Below are positions 16,917 to 24,367 of a stretch of 64,000 nucleotides of DNA, piece by piece. The stretch is taken from the NCBI GenBank assembly GCA_934635385.1, contig CAKTZI010000002.1, forward strand, positions 124,001 through 188,000, written 5' to 3'. Under the pieces are notes generated by a model. That model saw only the letters and a program-made list of their open reading frames with translations, did no database searches and had not been told where the DNA came from. The first letter of the stretch is position 1. Every line of letters starts with the position of its first letter. Position numbers and translations under genes: made by a program. Origin of the DNA: an uncultured Kiritimatiellota bacterium. GTDB taxonomy: Bacteria > Verrucomicrobiota > Kiritimatiellia > RFP12 > UBA1067.

Positions 16917-16922
16917 TATAAT
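16917..16922 (+). promoter_or_regulatory. Promoter of leader RNA B
   Basis: TATAAT with a GTGACA at 16892-16897 (19-bp spacer). Transcription would start near 16929. The divergent XylR-type gene begins about 110 bp away. Confidence 0.5.
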
Positions 16923-16928
16923 TTGTCG

Positions 16929-17267
16929 AAATCGAAGAAAGGAATCGGCAATCTAGATTGACATAGAATAGACCGGTCGCGCCCAATGGGTGGCCGGCTC
17001 TCCATTCGGACGGAATGCGCCGTGTCGCGTCCGCAACCGAAGAGCGGGAGATGTGCGGGGTGGGAAACCTAACCCGTGCAGCGTACGCGAATCAGCGTAT
17101 GACGCTTTGTAGGGAAACTTCGCCAAAGTACAAAATAGAAAGCGGAATACGGTGGTCGCGCTACGTGGTTCATCCACGTGGCGCGTTTCATCATTCATGT
17201 TTTCTATTTGGGTGTTTGGCGACACCTCCTACAAGACGTGGTGATTGGAACACGCCACTTTCTTTTT
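16929..17267 (+). ncRNA. Structured leader RNA B, same architecture as RNA A
   Basis: Helix P1 pairs TTGTAGG (17107-17113) with CCTACAA (17228-17234). P2 pairs AAATAGAAA (17133-17141) with TTTCTATTT (17201-17209). P3 is a 12-bp hairpin (17157-17185, loop TTCAT). The P2-P3 joiner GCGGAATACGGTGGT shares GCG...ACGGTG with RNA A. An intrinsic terminator follows: GTGGTG with CACGCCAC, TTGGA in the loop and a TTTCTTTTT tail at 17259-17267. Upstream hairpins (for example TACGC-N6-GCGTA near 17084) have no clear match in A. P2 and P3 differ in sequence between A and B but remain paired, which argues for a conserved structure. Function and ligand are unknown. Confidence 0.6.
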
Positions 17268-17320
17268 CTGCCGCAAGGTGGCCGTGTTGAAGGTCGGCGG
17301 CAGGGAAGAAACGTGGACGA

Positions 17321-17755
17321 ATGATAAAAGACAGATGGACAACGCTTGCAGGAGAGTTCCTGCGCTATGTCGTTGTGGGCGGTTTAGCTTTCCTCGTTGA
17401 TCTTGGTACGTTAACGCTTGCCCAAGAACTTATTTTCAAGACTATTCCCTTTGGCATTTACCTTGCCACGGCGATAGGCTTTGTTGTCGGATTGACGGTC
17501 AACTATGCTCTTTCTCTCCGGCTCGTCTTTACGCAAGAGAAAGACCGTGGCAAAGGCCGGACGGTGAGCGCATTTCTCGTCTTCGGCCTCATCGGGCTGC
17601 TGGGCCTTGGGTGGACTGAACTCGGCATGTGGATCGGCGTTTCGGTGCTGGGCGGGCACTATGCGCGTGTGAAGATCGTGGTGACAGGAGCCGTTCTCCT
17701 CTGGAACTACCTCGGTCGAAAGATTCTGATATTCAACAGGGAGAACATTGCATGA
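17321..17755 (+). CDS. GtrA-family membrane protein
   Basis: A 144-residue protein with four hydrophobic segments and the GtrA signature (FLRYVVVGGLAFLVDLGTL near residue 13, GLTVNYALSLRLVF near 58, NYLGRKILIF at the end). GtrA proteins help move lipid-linked sugars across the membrane. It heads the operon behind leader RNA B; its stop overlaps the next start by ATGA. GC content is lower than in flanking genes. Confidence 0.85.
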   Translation: MIKDRWTTLAGEFLRYVVVGGLAFLVDLGTLTLAQELIFKTIPFGIYLATAIGFVVGLTVNYALSLRLVFTQEKDRGKGRTVSAFLVFGLIGLLGLGWTELGMWIGVSVLGGHYARVKIVVTGAVLLWNYLGRKILIFNRENIA

Positions 17756-19278
17756 AAACGGCTATTGTCATCGGGGCCGGCCCCGCCGGGCTGACCGCTG
17801 CGCATGAACTCGTCGCCAAGGGCGAAGGCGCGTGGCGGATTCTGGTGCTTGAAGAATCGTCCGCGCTCGGCGGCATTTCGCGGACGGTCGTCCATGGCGA
17901 CTGCCGCATCGACATCGGCGGACATCGCTTCTTCTCGAAATCAAGGGACGTGAATGACCTCTGGACAAGGCTCATGCCGATACAGGGCGCTCCCGCACGA
18001 GACGACATTCTCTCGTGCCGACCTTGCCATTCGGAGGTCGGCGGCCCCGATCCCGAAAAGGAAGATCGCGTCATGCTACGCCGTCGCCGCATCAGCCGCA
18101 TCTACTACCTGCGGCATTTCTTCGACTATCCGATTTCGATTCGACCAGCCACGTTCTTCGCCATGGGACTGGTGCGCACATGGGAAGCCGGATGGAGCTA
18201 TCTCTACAGCGCCGTCGTGAAGCGTCCTGAGAAATCCCTTGAGGATTTCTACATCAACCGTTTCGGACGTGTCCTTTATTCGATGTTCTTTGAGGATTAC
18301 ACCGAAAAGCTGTGGGGCGTTCATCCGTCGCGGATTTCGCCCGAATGGGGCGCCCAGCGCGTCAAGGGGCTGTCTCTTTGGAAGGCGATCTTGAACGTGT
18401 TCATCCCCAAGGGCGGCAAGCGGGAGACCTCCCTGATCGAAGAGTTCATCTACCCCAAGAAAGGGCCGGGACAGCTTTGGGAAACCTTGGCGGAGGACCT
18501 GCGCGCCAAGGGTGTCGAAATCAGGCTCGGGACGAAGGTTGTTGGCGTGGAGACGTCCGAAGGGCGCATTCGTGCCGTGCGGACGTCCGACGGGCAGACG
18601 CTCGCCTGCGATGCGCTGTTCTCCTCGATGCCCGTCAAGGATCTGGTGGCGGCAATGCCGAACGTTCCGCCGGACGTCAGGCGGGTGGCGGACGGGTTGC
18701 CTTACCGCGACTTCATCACCGTGGGGCTGCTCGTCGACAGGCTGGCCATCAAGAACGCGACGAAGCTTCGCACCGTCAACGACATCGTGCCCGACACGTG
18801 GATCTACGTGCAGGAACGCGACGTGCGGATGGGGCGCATCCAGATCTTCAACAACTGGAGCCCTTACATGGTTGATGACGTGACGCGCCATGTCTGGGTC
18901 GGGCTTGAGTATTTCTGTTCGGAGGGCGACGAACTCTGGAACATGAGCGACGAGGCCTTCACGGAAAGGGCCGTTGTCGAGCTGCGGCAGATCGGGGTCC
19001 TCGGTGTCCAGACGCCGGTTCTCGACTCCGTACGGCTACGGGTGAAGAAAGCCTATCCCGCCTACTTCGGGACGTATGCCGAGTTCGGGAAGGTTCGCGC
19101 CTGGCTGGACGGCTTCGAGAACCTGTACTGCATCGGGCGAAACGGGCAGCACCGCTACAACAACATGGATCATTCGATGCTGTGCGGCATGGAGGCCGTG
19201 CGGTCTCTCCTGACGGGAAACGACAAGGCGGCCGTCTGGAATGTCAACACGGAGGAGGAATATCATGAAGCTCAGTAA
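17752..19278 (+). CDS. FAD-dependent amine-oxidase-like oxidoreductase (glycan-linked)
   Basis: A 508-residue protein with an N-terminal dinucleotide-binding motif (IVIGAGPAGLTAAHELVAKG, residues about 4-23), then GGISRTV and IDIGGHRFFSK, as in UDP-galactopyranose-mutase-like and protoporphyrinogen-oxidase-like enzymes of surface glycan clusters. The C-terminal FAD segment is NLYCIGRNGQHRYNNMDHSM. Such proteins are regularly paired with GtrA and membrane glycosyltransferases in O-antigen or exopolysaccharide loci. The exact substrate is unknown. Confidence 0.8.
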   Translation: MKTAIVIGAGPAGLTAAHELVAKGEGAWRILVLEESSALGGISRTVVHGDCRIDIGGHRFFSKSRDVNDLWTRLMPIQGAPARDDILSCRPCHSEVGGPDPEKEDRVMLRRRRISRIYYLRHFFDYPISIRPATFFAMGLVRTWEAGWSYLYSAVVKRPEKSLEDFYINRFGRVLYSMFFEDYTEKLWGVHPSRISPEWGAQRVKGLSLWKAILNVFIPKGGKRETSLIEEFIYPKKGPGQLWETLAEDLRAKGVEIRLGTKVVGVETSEGRIRAVRTSDGQTLACDALFSSMPVKDLVAAMPNVPPDVRRVADGLPYRDFITVGLLVDRLAIKNATKLRTVNDIVPDTWIYVQERDVRMGRIQIFNNWSPYMVDDVTRHVWVGLEYFCSEGDELWNMSDEAFTERAVVELRQIGVLGVQTPVLDSVRLRVKKAYPAYFGTYAEFGKVRAWLDGFENLYCIGRNGQHRYNNMDHSMLCGMEAVRSLLTGNDKAAVWNVNTEEEYHEAQ

Positions 19279-20626
19279 ATCGACGTGGACAATCTTTGCC
19301 GTCGGCATCGCGCTGCGGTTGGCTCTCTGGAGTTTCCAGTCCGCGCCCGAAGGCGATGACGGGCTGCGCTATCTGTCCGAGAGCGTGAACATGGTCAGGC
19401 ATGGGGTTTTCTCGTCGGCCTCATTCATGGAGGCGAAGAACGTGCCGCCTCCTTCGGCTCACGACCTGCCGCTGTGGCCCGGCATCATGGCCGGTTACTA
19501 CTGGATGACGGATTCGATTCGGCGTACGCAGTATTTGGCCGGACTGACAAACGTCTTCCTGTGCGCGCTTGGGGCCTTGATGCTGTGTTCGATGCTGAAG
19601 AACAAGCCATTCGGATTTTCGGACAGGCAGGTGGCCGTCGGATGCGGCGTGTATCTCTTTATGCCGGACACGATCATCTACTCGCTCTGCCACATGCCAG
19701 ACCAGTTGGCGGTGACGGCAATCATCGTCTCCCTGTGGTTCTATTTCAGAGCCGTCTCCGGCAGACGGCTTGCACTTGTGGGCGCTACGCTCTCGTTTGT
19801 GACGGCCATCTACGCCAAGCCCATCTGCATCCCGCTGTCGGCGGCTTTGATTCTGGCTCTCGCGTTGATTCTGAAAGACGTCTGGTGGAAGAGGGCGACG
19901 ATGATGCTGGCCTGTGGACTGGCGGTTGTCGCTTGTCTGCACCCGTGGACGGTACGCAACAGGCATGCGTTCGGAACGGCGGGATTGACGACGATTTCGG
20001 GCACGAACCTTTATGTGTGCAACTGGGGGCGACTGGTCGAGCAGCTGCCGTCCGCAGAGAAAGCGAAGGAACAGGAGTCCATGAAGAGATTCGAAACGTC
20101 GATTCAGGCGGACGACTTGATGAGGCAGTCTCAGGAAAAGGGGGCATATGCGAAAGAGCGCATTCTCGCCCATCTGCCCCAGTACGGGCTTTTCACGCTC
20201 AAGCGACATCCGCGCCTGTATGGGGGCACGGGCACGGTGGCCTTGTTCAGATATCTTGGCCTTGAACGGATTTGCGATTGTCTTGACGCACTTTGGGGTT
20301 CGGGTCTGTCGCGTGGGCGGGCTGTCAACCCGGATCGTCCCTACATGATTTATGAGAAAGCGGTAGGCGTAACCGTTCAAGTCTTTTCCTGGATGGTGCT
20401 GTTGGGTGGATATGTCCTTGTCTTGGCAGGTCTATGGAAAGGGCTTTGCTTCGTGATTTCCAGTCGCGAGAACAGGTTGCAGAACGGGCTTGTCTACCTT
20501 TGCCCCATTCTTTGCCTTGTCTTGCTGGCGCTTGTGATTGGCCCGATTACCTCGACGCGCTATCGGTTCATCATGATTCCGTTCTTCGCCATGATCGCCG
20601 CCCGTGCGTGTCAATCAGACTCATGA
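19265..20626 (+). CDS. GT-C type membrane glycosyltransferase (ArnT/PMT-like)
   Basis: A 453-residue polytopic protein with about ten membrane segments. The first periplasmic loop contains the acidic pair EGDDGLRYL (near residue 32), which in GT-C enzymes binds the polyprenyl-phosphate sugar. A large C-terminal soluble part precedes the last helices. It overlaps the preceding gene by 14 nt and starts after GGAGGAATATC. With GtrA and the FAD enzyme it probably modifies a cell-surface glycan using a lipid-linked donor. Confidence 0.7.
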   Translation: MKLSKSTWTIFAVGIALRLALWSFQSAPEGDDGLRYLSESVNMVRHGVFSSASFMEAKNVPPPSAHDLPLWPGIMAGYYWMTDSIRRTQYLAGLTNVFLCALGALMLCSMLKNKPFGFSDRQVAVGCGVYLFMPDTIIYSLCHMPDQLAVTAIIVSLWFYFRAVSGRRLALVGATLSFVTAIYAKPICIPLSAALILALALILKDVWWKRATMMLACGLAVVACLHPWTVRNRHAFGTAGLTTISGTNLYVCNWGRLVEQLPSAEKAKEQESMKRFETSIQADDLMRQSQEKGAYAKERILAHLPQYGLFTLKRHPRLYGGTGTVALFRYLGLERICDCLDALWGSGLSRGRAVNPDRPYMIYEKAVGVTVQVFSWMVLLGGYVLVLAGLWKGLCFVISSRENRLQNGLVYLCPILCLVLLALVIGPITSTRYRFIMIPFFAMIAARACQSDS

Positions 20627-20652
20627 GGCAATTGCAAAACCTTCACGATTGC

Positions 20653-20671
20653 GGACGGGCTAGGCCCGTCC
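20653..20671 (+). repeat. GGACGGGC-TAG-GCCCGTCC palindrome
   Basis: A perfect 8-bp inverted repeat followed by CTCCCGAG, 26 bp after the glycosyltransferase stop. GGCCCGTCCCTCCC resembles the right arm of the element at 30908-30967, so it is probably one of several dispersed repeat families; it may also end transcription. Confidence 0.5.
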
Positions 20672-20778
20672 CTCCCGAGTGATGGCGAATGAGGGACATT
20701 GAAACGTCCGACGGGATTGTGGTATAATTTACACATAGATTATGCGTGAGAATATAATACTTGAAGGAATAATATTCT

Positions 20779-22194
20779 ATGAGGTTCCTTGATCGGCAAG
20801 AGGAGATGCGGCGGCTGATGCGGTTGCATGCGGAGGGGCGTGGCGGCTTCGTTGCGCTCTGGGGGCGTCGCCGCATCGGGAAAAGCGAACTCCTGAAAGA
20901 ATGGTGCAAGGCGACAGGTGGCCTTTATGCGGTTGCCGATCGATCATTGCCGGCTGTCCAGCGTCAGGATTACGCACAAGTCGTCGAGAGCCGGTTTGCG
21001 GGTTTCGCCGCCGTCACGTACCCGACGTGGAAGTCTCTCTTTGAGGAGCTGGGGCGCCGTGCTGCCGCCGAAGGATGGCACGGTCCGGTCGTCTTCGACG
21101 AATTCCCCTATTGGATGGAAGCCGACGAGACAATCGTATCCGTCCTGCAGAACTGGATTGACGGGGAAAAGTCCAGAGGCGGGCTTCTGGTCGCGATTGC
21201 CGGGTCGAGTCAGCACATGATGCAGGGCGTCGTCATAGACCACGATTCCCCTCTCTACGGGCGTTGTGACGAGCGAATCCGGCTGTCGCCGCTGGCGATC
21301 GGGTTCATCCGCGAAGGGTTGCGGCTCCGTGATCCGCTGGATGTCGTGCGAGCGTATTCCGTTTGGGGCGGCATTCCGCGGTATTGGGTTGCGGCCGAAC
21401 GCTATGGTCGTGACCTTGACGAGGCCCTCGACGAACAGGCGTTGGATCCGCTTGGCCTTTTCCACGAGGAGCCGGCGACGATTCTCCAGAGCGAGATTCC
21501 GACGGCAATCAGCCTAAAGCCCTATCTCGACGTCATCGGTTCGGGCGCACGGCGCGTCAGCGAAATTGCTGGACGCCTTGGACTTGCGGCCACGGCGTTG
21601 CCGAAACCGCTTTCTCGACTGATCGACCTCGGACTGGTTTCTCGCGAAACGCCCTACGGCGAAAGCGAGAAGAGCTCAAAGAAATCGATTTATCGCGTGA
21701 GCGATCCGTTCTGCCGATTCTGGTTCAGGGTCATGGCCTCTCGGCGTAGCGTTTTCGACAGCGCACCGGCATCCATTCGCAAGTCCGTCTGGCGTACGCA
21801 GTCAAACGCGCTGTTCGCCGAGGCGTGGGAGGACTTGGCGCGGGGTTTCGTCGTCCGCTCGCCGCAGTTGGCAGCTCTTGCGGGCGAGGGTGACTTCTGG
21901 CGTCCGGCGGGACGTTGGTGGCAAGGCACGGCGCATGAGCTGGATGTCGTTTCCGTTAGCGGCTCCGGAACGCGGACGCTCGTGGGCGAAGCGAAGTGGT
22001 CGAATCGCGCCTTTTCACGGCAAGAGGCCGAATCTCTCGTCCGGGCGTTTGCGGGAATCCCCGTTCCGGACAAGTTTCCTCAGGATGTTCGGCGCGTGCT
22101 TTTCCTCTCGTCCGTCGCATCTGGCGTTCCGTCCGTAATCGGTGAAACGCTGATTCTCACGGCTGAGGACATCGTCTCGTCTTCACGTCCGTGA
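20779..22194 (+). CDS. AAA-family ATPase with C-terminal DUF234 nuclease-like domain
   Basis: A 471-residue protein. The Walker A variant is WGRRRIGKSEL (residues about 29-39), Walker B is VVFDEFPYW (near 110), and a sensor segment AIAGSSQHMM is near 140. A winged-helix region (RVSEIAGRLGLAATALPKPL) follows, then a DUF234 C-terminal domain with FRFW-type and ELDVV...VGEAKWS residues, the latter resembling a PD-(D/E)XK nuclease core. These widespread bacterial and archaeal proteins are of uncertain function and frequently mobile. The start has an AT-rich promoter (TATAAT at 20723-20728). Confidence 0.82.
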   Translation: MRFLDRQEEMRRLMRLHAEGRGGFVALWGRRRIGKSELLKEWCKATGGLYAVADRSLPAVQRQDYAQVVESRFAGFAAVTYPTWKSLFEELGRRAAAEGWHGPVVFDEFPYWMEADETIVSVLQNWIDGEKSRGGLLVAIAGSSQHMMQGVVIDHDSPLYGRCDERIRLSPLAIGFIREGLRLRDPLDVVRAYSVWGGIPRYWVAAERYGRDLDEALDEQALDPLGLFHEEPATILQSEIPTAISLKPYLDVIGSGARRVSEIAGRLGLAATALPKPLSRLIDLGLVSRETPYGESEKSSKKSIYRVSDPFCRFWFRVMASRRSVFDSAPASIRKSVWRTQSNALFAEAWEDLARGFVVRSPQLAALAGEGDFWRPAGRWWQGTAHELDVVSVSGSGTRTLVGEAKWSNRAFSRQEAESLVRAFAGIPVPDKFPQDVRRVLFLSSVASGVPSVIGETLILTAEDIVSSSRP

Positions 22195-22201
22195 AGAATT
22201 C

Positions 22202-22357
22202 GTGGGGACAGGCCCCCGTTTCTTCCACCGCCGCGCGGCGGAGCTGACGCCAGACGAGCGGACGCTCGCCGACCGCGCCGCGTCCATCATGACGGGCGGC
22301 GCGCATCCGTCTGCCCTGACAGACGACGAGCTGCTGCCGCCTCTTTCAGCCCGATAG
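22202..22357 (+). pseudogene. C-terminal coding remnant behind a GGGGACAGGCCCC repeat
   Basis: An open frame of 51 codons runs from the repeat (22204-22216) to TAG at 22355. It has coding-like composition (FFHRRAAELTPDERT then DDELLPPLSAR) but no start other than a GTG created by the repeat. It looks like the 3' end of a gene whose front was lost when the repeat arose. I do not recognise the parent family. Confidence 0.4.
22204..22216 (+). repeat. GGGGACAGGCCCC dispersed repeat
   Basis: One copy of a family also seen at 9104, 32725, 32874, 41481-41547, 58746-58778 and 63157. It lies 10 bp after the AAA ATPase stop. Confidence 0.75.
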
Positions 22358-22406
22358 GAGACGGCTTTTCACGGATTCCATTCTGTCTGCGTGATGCAGT
22401 CTTGCC

Positions 22407-22438
22407 AAAATGAGAACATGATGCGGAAAATTCTCAAG
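22407..22438 (+). repeat. 32-bp dispersed repeat, second copy
   Basis: AAAATGAGAA, four variable bases, ATGCGGAAAATTCT, one variable base, AAG. It matches 9170-9201 at 27 of 32 positions without gaps. Both copies lie in gene-free DNA, each some 50-200 bp downstream of a GGGGACAGGCCCC-type repeat. Confidence 0.55.
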
Positions 22439-22498
22439 CGAGAGAAAGCGAGCGGACTGTCTTTCATGCTGAAGCGCTGGAAAGGGTGACCCACGCGG

Positions 22499-22527
22499 TT
22501 GACACGCGGCAGGAATAATGCTACACT
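22499..22527 (+). promoter_or_regulatory. Consensus sigma-70 promoter of the FGE-fold operon
   Basis: TTGACA (22499-22504), a 17-bp spacer and TACACT (22522-22527). It points toward the small ORF with the C-tract and the secreted proteins behind it. Confidence 0.65.
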
Positions 22528-22557
22528 ACCGCACATAAAATTTGAGACTGGGTTCAG

Positions 22558-22704
22558 ATGACGTTGAAAAACAGGATGAGACGGTGGATGTTCGCGCGCG
22601 CTTCGCGTCGCGCGGCAACGTGCCCGCAGAGCGCGTCAGGATGCGCTCTGGCGCGTCCGCTCAAGTCTAGTACCCCCCCCCCCGCTTTTGGCCGAGGCCG
22701 CTGA
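22558..22704 (+). other. Short ORF running into an 11-C homopolymer
   Basis: A 48-codon frame beginning soon after the promoter. It contains imperfect GC palindromes (AGAGCGC/GCGCTCT) and then C11 at 22673-22683. In the present length it ends at TGA 22702-22704. Removing one C (or adding two) would join it to the frame that runs through to 23140. It is either a phase-variable start of the next gene or a non-coding leader; coding status is doubtful. Confidence 0.35.
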
Positions 22705-22867
22705 GGCCCATTTGGCGGCCGCTGGCGCGCGGCTCGCAAGGGCGAGCGTTGCCATGTTCCCGTTGCCGCGGATTTGCTCGGCGACAGGCATAAGGCCGTT
22801 GTCGCTTTCGGAATGCACGTTCTTGTGCAACCCTGTAACAACAAGCAAAGAAAGGAACAAGCTCCGT

Positions 22868-23140
22868 ATGGAAAGTCTCTGGAAAATGGTCGGCAAGGGG
22901 AAGGCGGTCGCCTTCTCGACGGTCATCGGGTTCGTCGGCGTGGCCCTGGCGTCGTCGACGCTCTTGGCCGATGACGTCGCGTGGGTGCTTGACGGAAGCA
23001 CGAACCGCGTGGCAGTCGCCTCTGCGAGGAGCGCGAACGGCGCGCCGCTGAAAACGCGGCTGTCGAACGAGGCCGTTTCTTCTGGGGCGGCCATCCTGAT
23101 GACGACAAGGGCGCCGGGAATTGCCCTCATCATTCGCTGA
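22868..23140 (+). CDS. Small exported or membrane-anchored protein
   Basis: A 90-residue protein with a signal-anchor (KAVAFSTVIGFVGVALASS) followed by DDVAWVLDGSTNRVAVAS and a polar tail ending ALIIR. It starts at an ATG only moderately served by an upstream GGAAC. It lies 14 bp before the first FGE-fold gene and is co-directional with it. No family recognised. Confidence 0.5.
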   Translation: MESLWKMVGKGKAVAFSTVIGFVGVALASSTLLADDVAWVLDGSTNRVAVASARSANGAPLKTRLSNEAVSSGAAILMTTRAPGIALIIR

Positions 23141-23154
23141 GAAAGGATCTGTCC

Positions 23155-24354
23155 ATGAAGCGCATTCTCCTGTCTTTCGGAATTCTCGCAACGGCTGTCG
23201 TCCGTGCGGCGGAGCCTGAACTTTCCGACGTCGCGATCACCCAGCTCTCGAACCGCCTGGTCGAGGTGTCCTATACGCTCTCGGGCGCACGGGCCATCGT
23301 CACGCCTGTCTTCCGAGTAGACGGCGAGGCCATCGACATGAAGGATGCCGTCACGCTCGGCGGCGACGTGCGCCGCATCGTCGCGCCGGGTGCGCGCCGC
23401 TTCGTGTGGGATCCGCGAACAGATTGGAAGGGCGAAGAGCTGGAAGCCGAGCGCCTGTCGGTCGAGCTCCGCGCCTGGTCGGTCGAGGCCCCGCCGCCCA
23501 AGATGGTCGTCGATCTCGACCCGTTCGTCCAGTCGTCGCCGTCGAACGTGCTGTTCTACGTCTCCGAGGGCGAGCTGCCCGGCGGCGTGGCGGACGCGCG
23601 CTACCGCACGACGAAACTGCTGATGACGCTTGTCCCGGCCAGGAACGTGCGCTGGCGGATGGGCGACGGCACGGCGGCGGGCAGCAAGTACGTGACGCTC
23701 TCGAAGGACTTCTACATCAGCGCGTTCACGTTCACTCAGGGGCAGTCCCTGACGGCGCTCGGCACGGCCGGCAACTACAACACGGGCCATGAGGATTCGG
23801 CCTTCTGTCCGGTCGAGCCGAAGTACGAAAGCCTGCGCAAGCAGACCTATGGCAAGGCGGACGTGCCGGACGGCTGCTGGATCAAGACGCTTCGCGTCCA
23901 GACCGGGCTGCCCTTCGACCTGCCCAGCGAGTTCCAGTGGGAATACGCCATGCGCGGCGGGGCCGAGACGCTCACGGACATGAACGACTACGGCTGGTGG
24001 GGCAAGGGCGCTACGTGGATGTGGGGTTCGTGCAGCGGCAATGCGGCATGGACGACCTGTTCGCGCGACGGGGCGCATCCGGTCGGCCTGAAGAAGCCCA
24101 ACGCCTTCGGCGTCTACGACATCGTCGGCAATGTGCGCGAGTACACGCGCACGGGATACGAGGACCTGGACACCGCCGAGGAACGCGATCCCGAAGGGGC
24201 GGTCACCGACGGAAACTACGTCGTCCGCCGCTCGGGGCGGCACAGCGGCGATGACGAGAGCTGCCAGAAATTGAGCTACCGTAATAAGTTCTGGTACGCT
24301 TCCGAAAACAACAACACCGGCTTCCGGCTCGTTCTGCCGGTCGACTGGAACTGA
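23155..24354 (+). CDS. Secreted FGE/SUMF1-fold protein, first copy
   Basis: A 399-residue exported protein (signal peptide about 1-19). Residues about 20-110 look like an immunoglobulin-like beta domain (LVEVSYTLSGARAIVTPVF, ARRFVWDPRTDW). Residues about 150-399 carry the formylglycine-generating-enzyme fold: WRMGDG, LPSEFQWEYAMRGG, KPNAFGVYDIVGNVREYTR, NTGFRLVLP. The paired cysteines of catalytic FGE are absent from the expected C-terminal position (RRSGRHSGDDESCQK carries only one). A binding or structural rather than sulfatase-activating role is likely. No sulfatase gene is nearby. It overlaps functionally with its paralogue directly downstream. Confidence 0.75.
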   Translation: MKRILLSFGILATAVVRAAEPELSDVAITQLSNRLVEVSYTLSGARAIVTPVFRVDGEAIDMKDAVTLGGDVRRIVAPGARRFVWDPRTDWKGEELEAERLSVELRAWSVEAPPPKMVVDLDPFVQSSPSNVLFYVSEGELPGGVADARYRTTKLLMTLVPARNVRWRMGDGTAAGSKYVTLSKDFYISAFTFTQGQSLTALGTAGNYNTGHEDSAFCPVEPKYESLRKQTYGKADVPDGCWIKTLRVQTGLPFDLPSEFQWEYAMRGGAETLTDMNDYGWWGKGATWMWGSCSGNAAWTTCSRDGAHPVGLKKPNAFGVYDIVGNVREYTRTGYEDLDTAEERDPEGAVTDGNYVVRRSGRHSGDDESCQKLSYRNKFWYASENNNTGFRLVLPVDWN

Positions 24355-24367
24355 AAGGAACTGCACA

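Noticed and set aside
14798..17005. A 735-codon open frame on the minus strand
   Set aside because: It has no homologous motifs, is Arg/Pro-rich and overlaps yfcE, the XylR-type gene and leader RNA B. It is a by-product of high GC third positions.
16929..17267. Leader RNA B as tmRNA, RNase P RNA, SRP RNA or 6S RNA
   Set aside because: No tRNA-like ends with GTTCGA and tag peptide, no RNase P core motifs, no SRP tetraloop domain and no single long 6S-type hairpin. The intrinsic terminator just ahead of the operon fits a leader better.
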